Shown here one piece after another: positions 17,404-24,946 of a stretch of 64,000 bases of DNA. Made by a program: the position numbers and the translations under genes. Source of the DNA: CAYLUN01 sp964386865. GTDB lineage: Bacteria > Verrucomicrobiota > Kiritimatiellia > RFP12 > UBA1067. How positions within the stretch are numbered: position 1 is the stretch's first letter; the number at the start of each line of letters is the position of its first letter. The notes under the pieces are model-generated. The model had not been told where the DNA came from. It searched no databases and saw nothing but the letters and a program-made list of their open reading frames with translations. The stretch is taken from positions 62,001-126,000 of the forward strand of contig CAYLUN010000007.1 in the NCBI GenBank assembly GCA_964386865.1. Direction: 5' to 3'.

Positions 17404-17669
17404 CATCTAAAGACCGGTACCACGGCAAACTGCGTGATGACAACGATTATGCGCTGTCATGGATACGCCGTGAGGGAGAGGGGCGCGTCTTCTATACGGT
17501 GTTCGGACATGCTAAGTCGGCCTATTGGAATCCTGTCATGGTCAGGCACATCATGGCGGGCGTGCAGTATGCGTTGGGAGACCTGCCTGCGGACGACAGC
17601 CCTTCTCGGATGGCCGGGGCGGCCATCCAGAGTACTGGCGGCACGGCAAACAAGGGAGGAGTGCGCTGA
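17391..17669 (+). pseudogene. ThuA-domain protein, C-terminal fragment
   Basis: About 92 codons overlap the end of the preceding oxidoreductase. They encode the C-terminal part of a ThuA-like (trehalose-utilisation) domain: DNDYALSWIRREGEGRVFYT, then SAYWNPVMVRHIMAGVQYAL and GDLPADDSPS. Full-length proteins carry roughly 150 more residues in front, including the class I glutamine-amidotransferase-like core; these are missing here. ThuA proteins are often adjacent to Gfo/Idh/MocA genes in PVC bacteria, so this is the expected neighbour reduced by a deletion of its 5' part. There is no independent ribosome site. Confidence 0.75.
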
Positions 17670-17798
17670 TGGAACCTGCCGCTCCGAACTTCAGTAGCAG
17701 CGGGGAAAGTTCGAATTTCTATTTCTCGCGAGGAAGAGCGGAAGGCTGTCCGGACATGCGCACGTGCAGATTGTCGTCGTCAGGGGCGCCGGTTCGAT

Positions 17799-17904
17799 GG
17801 GAGCGGGGACACTCCTGTCCCCGACATGGAGACGCGTGTCTTGCGGCAAGGCGTTGCGCATACTTGCGAACGCCACGACCGAGGGCAAGAGTGCCCTCGC
17901 TCCC
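17799..17904. repeat. Double-hairpin palindromic element (REP-like)
   Basis: The element is bounded by the inverted repeat GGGAGCG (17799-17805) and CGCTCCC (17898-17904). Inside are two perfect 8-bp hairpins with 4-base loops. One, at 17804-17823, has stem CGGGGACA and loop CTCC. The other, at 17880-17899, has stem CGAGGGCA and loop AGAG. It sits in the 311-base gap (17670-17980) between the ThuA fragment and the truncated rhamnosidase. The rest of that gap holds nothing I can recognise. The structure suggests a mobile or structural intergenic repeat; dispersal elsewhere in the genome cannot be tested here. Confidence 0.6.
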
Positions 17905-17980
17905 AAGCGTGGAACGTCAAGTCTGTCTCAGCCGGTCGCCAGACACCTCTAAACACTCAGCCACAACGAGAACGAAACAC

Positions 17981-19783
17981 ATGAAACAAAACTTATTGAG
18001 AACTGTAATGCTGCTGGCCTTCGCGGTCAGCGCGAGCGCCGCCGTTGCGCCCATCTTCATCACGGATATGCGGACTGAGGGCGTGTCGCAGCCGATGGGC
18101 GTTGAGGAGGCTGCTCCCCGTTTCTCCTGGCGCTATGAGGCTTCTCCTGAAGCGCCCCGGGGCTTCCGGCAACAGGCTTATCAGATTCAAGTCGCTTCGT
18201 CATTGGAGAAGCTGTCACAAGGACAGGCGGATCTGTGGGACTCGGGAAAGCAGACCGGGGCTGATACGCTTGCTGCGATCTATGCTGGAAAGCCACTCCA
18301 ATCCGCCACGCGCTACTTCTGGCAGGTGACCGGCTTTGATGTGGCAGGGAAGGCTTATGCAAACCAGCCGAAATATTTCGAGACCGGTTTACTGAAAGCG
18401 GAAGACTGGGGCGGAGCGCAGTGGATTGGCGCTCGCAAGGAACGGCTGAAAACCATCCCTGCGAATCTGCAGGGATTGAAGGATTACTCTTTTGAGACTA
18501 AGTTTAGGATATTAGAGGGAAGCGCCACCTTCCAGTTCCGTGCTGCCTACGCATGGCAGAAGGGATATGGAATCAGGATCGAGCCGGGCACTCCGGGCAA
18601 ATTTATTGTGACCTGTAAAAAAGGTGATAACAAGAGCGAAGTCCTCAAAGAATATCCGGTGCCGAAGTGTGCCACAAACGAATGGTATACGCTTCAGGTG
18701 ACGCTCAAGGGGGCGGATTTCTGGTTTCGGGTGAATGATCAGCCCCTCAATGACGAGCCCCTGCACGATGAAACTTCCAAGGAAGGAACTCTGTCGATGG
18801 GGGCGTTTTCTGCGGACCGGAAGCTAGGCCTCGCTCAATTTGATGATTTCAAGCTGACGGTAAACGGCGAAGTGCTCGTGCTGGAAAACTTCGACAACCC
18901 GGCGATGTTTGCTTTCCAGGACTGTGTTTTCAGCAACAAATTTTATTCCAGGGTGAAGGATGGCGTGATGGCGGTCAGCATCATCAATGTCTTTCTGGAT
19001 CCCAAGGAGGGGCTTGCCGCTCCTTTGTTCCGGAAGCCGTTTTCAATCCAGCCGAAGAAGATCATTCGGGCCAGAGCGTATGTGGCTGGCCTCGGCTACT
19101 ACACCTTCTGGCTCAACGGAAAACGTCTGGACGACTATCTGCTGCAGCCAGGCTTTGCCCACTATAGCAAGACCGCCTATTACACGGTCTACGACCTGAC
19201 AGCGCATGTGGAACGCGAGAACCTCCTCGCCTTTGAACTGGGGCGCGGGTGGTATGCGATGACCACGCCCACGCTTTGGGGAGAGACCTTCTGCCGGGAC
19301 TGGATGGCCGAGCCCGCCCTGCGCGCCCTGGTGACCATCGACTACGCCGATGGCACCCGCCAGACCGTGGTCTCCGACCCTTCCTTCAAGACCGCGCCCG
19401 GCCCGATCCTGCTCGACTCCGTCAAGGCCGGTGAAATTTACGACGCGCGCAAGGAACAGCCCGGCTGGAATCTGGCAGGCTTTGATGACCAGAAATGGAG
19501 TGCCGCCGTGGTTGCCAAAGGCGTCATGCCCTCGGCCGCTCCGGGATTGACCGCCCAGTTGTTCGAGCCGATTCGCGTCATTGAGTCGCTTGCCCCAATC
19601 AGCATTGAAAAAATCGAGAACGAAGCCGATGCCTGGCTGGTTGACTTCGGCACGAACATGGCCGGCACGGTCGAGCTGAAGTTGAGCGGCGAACCTGGCC
19701 AAAGAATCCGCATCAGCTATCTTGAGAAGATCGCTCCAGACGGCTGGAGAGGGCAGTGGAATAATTTTGGAGCCCAGGATACC
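17981..19783 (+). pseudogene. GH78 alpha-L-rhamnosidase, truncated before its catalytic domain
   Basis: The frame starts at ATG 17981 with a signal peptide (LLAFAVSASAAVAP). The classic N-terminal segment of bacterial alpha-L-rhamnosidases follows (EAAPRFSWRYEA, then YFWQVTGFDVAGKA). An inserted concanavalin-like domain lies at about residues 165-310. Next come the rhamnosidase N-domain and CBM67-like domain: RARAYVAGLGYYTFWLNGK, GRGWY, and later DFGTNMAGTVELKLSG. Homology stops near KIAPDGWRGQWNNFGAQDT at about 19780. The (alpha/alpha)6 catalytic domain with its Glu/Asp residues is absent. From there the same frame runs into shadow sequence until 19975, while another frame encodes an MFS transporter. 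The product would be inactive. Confidence 0.85.
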
Positions 19784-20493
19784 GCGCGGTCACCGGCGCC
19801 GTGGTCGTGCTCACGGTGCTGGCCTCTTGCATCGTGCTGCGGGGCGACTTCGGCCATCCGCGCCAGCCTGCGTTCGTGTTCTTCAGGTTCCAGAAGATCT
19901 GGTACGAGATGCTGGCGCTTGGCTCGCTCAAAGGCATGGTGCAAGGCTTTCTGGTTACGGCTCCGGCCATGCTGATCATGCAGGTGATGGGCGGCAAAGA
20001 GGGGGCGCTCGGCACGGTGCAGAGCATCGGCGCGATGGTGTCGGCGGTGGTGATGTATGTGATCGGCCGCAAGACAAGGCCCGAGCACCGCGTGCGGGTC
20101 TTCGGGTTGGCCTTGTGTCTCTTCGCCTTCGGTGCGGTCGTGAACGGCGCGGTCTACTCGTCGGCGTCGGTGGTCATTTTCATGGCGTGCCTGCTGTTCG
20201 CGCAGCCGATGCTGGACATCTCCTACTTCCCGATTCAGCTCAAGGTGATCGACTTTGTGGCGGCGCGTGAGAACCGCAACGAATACAGCTACATCTTCAA
20301 CCACGAGTTCGGCCTATACCTTGGTAGGCTGTTCGGATGCGGGCTGTTCATCTGGGTGGCGAAGGGGATCTCGGGCGAGGCGGCGCTGCGTGTGGTTCTG
20401 CCTTTTGTCGCGGTCTTCCAGATCGTCTCGGTGTTTGTCGCCAAACATATTTTGAAGCAGATAGACGGCGGTGACCGTAGCGGGATCGTGTAG
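19777..20493 (+). pseudogene. MFS transporter, C-terminal half only
   Basis: From about 19777, in a frame different from the rhamnosidase, the sequence reads GYRAVTGAVVVLTVLASCIV and continues through about six predicted membrane helices to TAG 20491-20493. Blocks include AMLIMQVMGGKEGALGTVQ, ISYFPIQLKVIDFV, NRNEYSYIFNHEFGLYLG and a basic cytosolic tail. This is the back half of a major-facilitator permease. The first half and any start codon are missing. The likely cause is a deletion that fused the 3' half of this gene to the 5' part of the GH78 gene; a misassembly would look the same. A GTG at 19801 could start a peptide but has no good ribosome site. Confidence 0.8.
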
Positions 20494-20517
20494 CCGAGCG
20501 AAACAAAGTTTCCGCAA

Positions 20518-20712
20518 ATGTTGTATCCACTTAACAGTACGCATGAGACGTTTCAACCTGACTGGTCTAACGTGTTGGCGGTGCTTGAAAATCAGCGGCC
20601 GGCGCGACTGCCGCGTTACGAGCATTACATCGACCTCCCGTTCATTTCAAAAGCGCTGACGCATGAGATCGCAACTCAGTGTGCGCTTATGACCAGTTCC
20701 GCTGGTGTCTAA
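20518..20712 (+). pseudogene. URO-D-like methyltransferase, N-terminal fragment
   Basis: The 64-codon frame begins MLYPLNSTHETF and continues NVLAVLENQRPARLPRYEHY, then IDLPFISKAL. This is the standard N-terminus of uroporphyrinogen-decarboxylase-like proteins of PVC bacteria (V..L....P.R.P..E..ID). After about residue 52 it loses resemblance and stops; the remaining 300 or so residues are missing. It is immediately followed by the isomerase-like gene. This is the fifth broken gene in a row since 16 kb. Confidence 0.65.
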
Positions 20713-20737
20713 GACAATGAAGCAAACAGGGGAGAAG

Positions 20738-21616
20738 ATGAGCAGTTTAAGAGCGCAGGGGATGCTGCTTGCGGGTGTCGCGGCAGGGGGCTTTATATTC
20801 GTTGTGCAGTGCTGCGCAGAGCAGAGTCCATTTTTTGTCTTTGATAACGGGCTGCGATATGAGGGCCTTGCGAACATTGACAAAGAACTCGATTTGGTTA
20901 AATCAGTCGGCTTCGACGGCTTGAGCTGGCGAACCGATTCGCCGGAGAATATCCGGATGCTGATCGAGGGGGCGAAGAAGCGCGACCTGAAGGTTTTCGC
21001 CTACTACGCGAACATTGAGGTCAAAGCGGACAAGGCGGTCTACAGCTCGCAGCTCAAGCAGTTGATCGAGCTGTGCAAGGGGACTGGAACCTGCATCTGG
21101 CCGAATATCACGAGCAAGGTGTTCAAAGATTCCGACCCGGCGGCTGATGAGTTGGTCGTACCTGTTGTCCGGGAGTTGGCGGACCGCTGCGCAACGAACG
21201 GGCTGAAGCTGGTTCTTTATCCGCATGTCAACATCTGGCTCTATCGGATTGAGGACGCGGTAAGGATCGCAAAAAAAGTCAACCACCCTAACTGCGGCGT
21301 GGCCTTTAACCTGTGTCATGCGCTTTCTGACGGCAAAGAGGCCGCAGTCCCTGCTCTACTTCGCGAAGCCGCGCCCTATCTGCGGCTTGTCAGCATCAAC
21401 GGAGCGAGCGCTGGACAGAAGGGGCCCATCCTGCCGCTGGGGAAAGGCACCTACGATGTCAGCATTGTCCTCAGAACCTTGGATGAAATCGGCTACAAGG
21501 GACCGGTGGGACTTCAATGTTTCTCCATTCCGGGCGATCCTGGCGTGACCTTGCCACAGTCGATGGAGGCCTGGAAAAAGCTGAAGGTCCTTACGCTCGA
21601 CAACGGTGAAAGATGA
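20738..21616 (+). CDS. Secreted TIM-barrel sugar isomerase/epimerase-like protein
   Basis: About 292 residues. A hydrophobic leader (GMLLAGVAAGGFIFVVQCCA) precedes an AP-endonuclease-2/xylose-isomerase-like TIM barrel. Recognisable blocks are LDLVKSVGFDGLSW, VFAYYANIEV, LVLYPHVNIWLYRIEDAV, GVAFNLCHALSDG and GPVGLQCFSIPG. The family normally binds a divalent metal through Glu/His/Asp residues; His in LYPHVN and His in NLCHAL are in the expected places. Alternative starts are ATG 20717 and GTG 20705; I chose 20738 for the GGAG immediately upstream. Exported members of this family are common in PVC genomes next to Gfo/Idh/MocA oxidoreductases. It appears intact although its neighbours are broken. 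Confidence 0.7.
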   Translation: MSSLRAQGMLLAGVAAGGFIFVVQCCAEQSPFFVFDNGLRYEGLANIDKELDLVKSVGFDGLSWRTDSPENIRMLIEGAKKRDLKVFAYYANIEVKADKAVYSSQLKQLIELCKGTGTCIWPNITSKVFKDSDPAADELVVPVVRELADRCATNGLKLVLYPHVNIWLYRIEDAVRIAKKVNHPNCGVAFNLCHALSDGKEAAVPALLREAAPYLRLVSINGASAGQKGPILPLGKGTYDVSIVLRTLDEIGYKGPVGLQCFSIPGDPGVTLPQSMEAWKKLKVLTLDNGER

Positions 21617-21624
21617 TGAGAGTT

Positions 21625-21679
21625 TGCCCCCACGCCCTTCGGGGAGAGGGCTGGGGTGAGGGTTGCGGGTTGCACCCGC
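21625..21679. repeat. GC-rich intergenic element with hairpin
   Basis: The short gap after the isomerase gene contains a C-rich then G-rich stretch (from CCCCCACGCCCTTC through GGGGAGAGGGCTGGGG) followed by a perfect 6-bp hairpin, GCGGGT-TGC-ACCCGC (21665-21679). It lacks a T-tract, so it is a poor intrinsic terminator. The composition differs from coding sequence on both sides and resembles dispersed intergenic repeats seen in many genomes. Confidence 0.4.
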
Positions 21680-21729
21680 GTGGGTGATTTCGAATGTCGG
21701 ATAACAATAATAGAAAGGGTTGGACAAAG

Positions 21730-23070
21730 ATGATGCAACTAACACGTCGGGGATTCATTGGAAGCTCAGTTTTCGCAACGGCTCCGTTTATTCTGCCTGC
21801 GCGCCTGTGCGGACAGGACGCGCCCAGCAGAAAGATTAACATCGGTATGATTGGATGCGGGCGACAGGGCACGGGTGCGAACCTTGCGCCGTTCCTTTCC
21901 AACCCGAAATCCCAGGTCGTGGCGGTTTGCGATGTGGATTCTTGGCGGCTGGGTGAGACCAAGGCGCGCGTGGAGAAGCACTATGCGACGCGAAATGCCT
22001 CTGGCGCATGGAAGGGCTGCAAGGCCTACCGTGACTTCCGCGACCTGCTGTCGGACAAGGATGTGGATGCCGTGATGATCTCCACGCCGGATCACTGGCA
22101 TGCGATCCAGTGCATCCTGGCCGCACGTGCGGGCAAGGACGTCTGCTGCGAGAAGCCCATCACTCTGAGCGTGCGCGAAGGACGCCTCATTGCTGAGGCG
22201 ATGAAGAAGCATGGACGCGTCTTCCGCACGGACAGCGAATTCCGTTCGCAGGTTTCCTATCACCGCGTCTGCGAGTTGGTGCTCAATGGGGCCATCGGCA
22301 AACTGCACACCATCCACACGGGCTGTCCCACCGAGTCGTTTGTCGGCGAAGTCGCGGATCCGATGCCGGTGCCGGAAGAGCTGGACTACAAGCAGTGGCT
22401 GGGACCTGCGGCCGATGCGCCCTACACGACGTGCCGGGTACATGCCCGCAAGACGCTGAGCAGTCGCCCGGGCTGGATGCGCATCCGGGACTATTGCGAC
22501 GGCATGATCGGCAACTGGGGCACGCATCTTAACGACATTGCCCAGTGGGGCAACGGCACCTCCGATACGGGGCCGGTCGAGCTCGAGGCGACGGGTGCTT
22601 ACCATCAGGGCAAACTTTGGAATGTGCTGGAAAAGTTCGAGTCGCGTTTCCGCTACGCCAACGGGGTCGAACTATTCTACAATATGAAAGATGCGCATGT
22701 TCGCTTTGAGGGCGATAAGGGCTGGGTCCAGGTCAGCGCCAAGAATATGGGACTGTATGCAGAGTCGGGCGTTTCCGCGAGCTCGGAGTAGATCCTGAAG
22801 GCGAAGCTTCCCGAGGGCGGCGTCCGTCTGCTGCGGCAACATGAGAAGGAGAACTTCATTGACTGCTGCATCAGCCGCGGGCGTACTGTCGCGGATGCCG
22901 AGGTCGGTCACCGTACTAACTCCATTTGTCATCTCGCCCAGATCGCTATCCAGCTTGGCGGCGCAAAGCTCACGTGGGATCCTGCCAAGGAGTTGTTTAC
23001 AGAGCCTGCGGCAAATAAGTTGTTGGCCAGGTCATTTTATCGCGAAGGGTGGGATCCTGAGAAGTTGTAA
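21730..23070 (+). pseudogene. Second Gfo/Idh/MocA-family oxidoreductase interrupted by in-frame TAG
   Basis: From ATG 21730 the protein has a Tat signal (LTRRGFIGSSVFATAPFIL), the Rossmann motif IGMIGCGRQGTG, STPDHWHAIQ and the family motif KDVCCEKPITLSV. TAG at 22789-22791 ends the frame after residue 353. Beyond it the same frame continues with the standard C-terminal part of the family: ENFIDCCISRGRTVADAEVG, then HRTNSICHLAQIAIQLG and TWDPAKE. It stops at TAA 23068-23070. The restored protein would have about 446 residues. An upstream ATG at 21694 is in frame but would give an unusually long leader for a Tat signal. This is an independent lesion of the same type as in the first oxidoreductase gene. 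Confidence 0.85.
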
Positions 23071-23117
23071 CGGATGAGCATGTAAGCCAGCCCCCGCACT
23101 TGGTTAACGAGAGTGAA

Positions 23118-24923
23118 ATGATCATGCGCGTAAACGTAGGAATGACGCCCTGTGTTCTGTTGTTGGCAATGCTTTGCGGTTGCCGCAAGCCGGAGGTTCC
23201 CGAAGTTGCAAAGCCTGTCTCGCAAGAGGTCTGGCTGGTTGATTTGCGGGGCCGCACACTGGAGGAGAAGGTGGCTGCGTTTGTGGCGCAGGGGATCGCT
23301 AACCGGCGCGGGCCGCGAGTGTTCGTGCGGTTGGGCGATGAGTGCCGTTGGATGCAGATGGTTGATCCGGTGAAACCGCAAGTCGGGGCGGCCTGGGGCG
23401 CAGAGGATGCGCAGCGCCTGCGGGCGGGGGGCGTGACGAACATCGAGGATTCCTGGGTCGCGTGGCTGACGAAGAAAGGGGTCTGCCGCTTTGTGCCGGT
23501 CTCACTGGAGGCGCTGATCACGAATCTGGGCGCAGAAGTGAAGGGCGCGGTATTGTATGAAAAGGTCAAAGAAGACCTCGCGCCGGTGGCCTCGCTGGCG
23601 GGGCTTGAGGACGCGCTGCCCGTGACACCTGCGCTGGTGGAGCGTTGGAGGTCGGCTGGGCTATCGCTACCGACGGTGTTCGATTACACGCAAGTCCGAA
23701 AGGGGTTCGGCGTCAAGCAGGACAAACGGCTGGCGGGGCATCAGTGGCTGATCGACAACGTGTTGCAGAGATGCCGTAAAGACGGTGCGGTTTCGCGGGT
23801 TCGGCTCTACGGGGCAGACGCGCATGACACGATCGTGGATATCGACCAGGCCGCCAAGAACAGGTGGGCGGTCTACGAGCTTGACCACACCGCACTCACG
23901 AACCGCACGCATGGGGCGATGCTGAAGGCTGATCCGCCGGACACCGCTTTGCTGGACAAGATCCTGTCGCCGCTGGAGCCGTTCAGCGTGGTCTACGGCT
24001 GGGGGAATCCGGGCGAAGACTCCTTCATCCGGTCGGTGAACCGTCATGCGCTGGTGGGCGAGTGCTCCGGCGTGCCGAACAACTCCTTTTTCGCCGCGCT
24101 GAGCAAGGCGCCCTATTATGAAGCGAAATCTTTCGAGTTCAAGCAGCGGCGGCCGCACCTGCGTGCTGCGGACGTGACGGTGGAGGAAAAAATCTATGTG
24201 GCCTTCATGGTGAATGAGGGAGACTCCATCAAGTGCATGAACGCATTTCAGGGCTTCGGCGCGTGGCTGCAGGACGAGCGAGGCAAGATCCCGATCAACT
24301 GGGGGATCGAGCCCAATCTCTGCTTGAGCCATCCGGCGCTGATGGCCTATTACTACGAGACGGCGACGACCAACGACTATTTCTTTGCGCCTCCTTCCGG
24401 ATGGGGATATACGCATCCTGGCCATCTGCCACAGGACAGGTTGATGGCCTATGCGGAAAAGGTCAAGGAAGGCATGGCGCTGACCGATACGCACTTCATC
24501 GACATCTGGTGGCTGGGCGAGTTGCGTCAGCGGAAACTATTGGACGCTTTTCTGAAGGCGGCGGGTGTTTGGGGTTTGACGGACTGGGACGGCAGCCAAC
24601 AACGGATGGTGTACGTGGACGGTGGCGTGACGATTGCGAAGAGCCACCATTATTACACGTATAAGACGCCCGCCGATGAGTTCGCGGATAAACTCATGGC
24701 TGAAACGCGAGAGGTGGAGGGGCCTTGGTTTGTCGTGATCTACGGAGCGGAGCCGCACGGTACGCCGCACCGGTTCTACGAACTGGCTCGACGGCTGCCC
24801 CCGGAGCGGTTTAAAGTGGTGGCTCTGGACGAGTTCTTTGCGGCGGCAGAAAAGGCTCGCTCGCGCGTCGAAGGCCGCGTGCTGAAGCCGGGCGTGGGTA
24901 TGCCGAGGGGTGTGGCGCCGTGA
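23118..24923 (+). CDS. GxGYxYP-family putative glycoside hydrolase, lipoprotein
   Basis: About 601 residues. The leader ends in LLAMLCGC, a lipobox, so the protein is predicted to be lipid-anchored. The sequence follows the GxGYxYP family (putative glycoside hydrolase with separate N- and C-domains). The naming motif is present in altered form as SGWGYTHPG, and it is surrounded by typical blocks: VYGWGNPGED, VAFMVNEGDSIKC, WGIEPNLCLSHP and FVVIYGAEPHGTP. No catalytic mechanism is established for the family. It heads a tight four-gene run (this gene, HzsA-like cytochrome, GPH transporter, XylR-like regulator). ATG 23124 is an alternative start. Confidence 0.75.
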   Translation: MIMRVNVGMTPCVLLLAMLCGCRKPEVPEVAKPVSQEVWLVDLRGRTLEEKVAAFVAQGIANRRGPRVFVRLGDECRWMQMVDPVKPQVGAAWGAEDAQRLRAGGVTNIEDSWVAWLTKKGVCRFVPVSLEALITNLGAEVKGAVLYEKVKEDLAPVASLAGLEDALPVTPALVERWRSAGLSLPTVFDYTQVRKGFGVKQDKRLAGHQWLIDNVLQRCRKDGAVSRVRLYGADAHDTIVDIDQAAKNRWAVYELDHTALTNRTHGAMLKADPPDTALLDKILSPLEPFSVVYGWGNPGEDSFIRSVNRHALVGECSGVPNNSFFAALSKAPYYEAKSFEFKQRRPHLRAADVTVEEKIYVAFMVNEGDSIKCMNAFQGFGAWLQDERGKIPINWGIEPNLCLSHPALMAYYYETATTNDYFFAPPSGWGYTHPGHLPQDRLMAYAEKVKEGMALTDTHFIDIWWLGELRQRKLLDAFLKAAGVWGLTDWDGSQQRMVYVDGGVTIAKSHHYYTYKTPADEFADKLMAETREVEGPWFVVIYGAEPHGTPHRFYELARRLPPERFKVVALDEFFAAAEKARSRVEGRVLKPGVGMPRGVAP

Positions 24924-24946
24924 GGGGCAATAAAGGTAGTTCAACT

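Noticed and set aside
15997..23070. Alternative genetic code (stop codons reassigned)
   Set aside because: TAA, TAG and TGA are all used as normal terminators of intact genes throughout the window.
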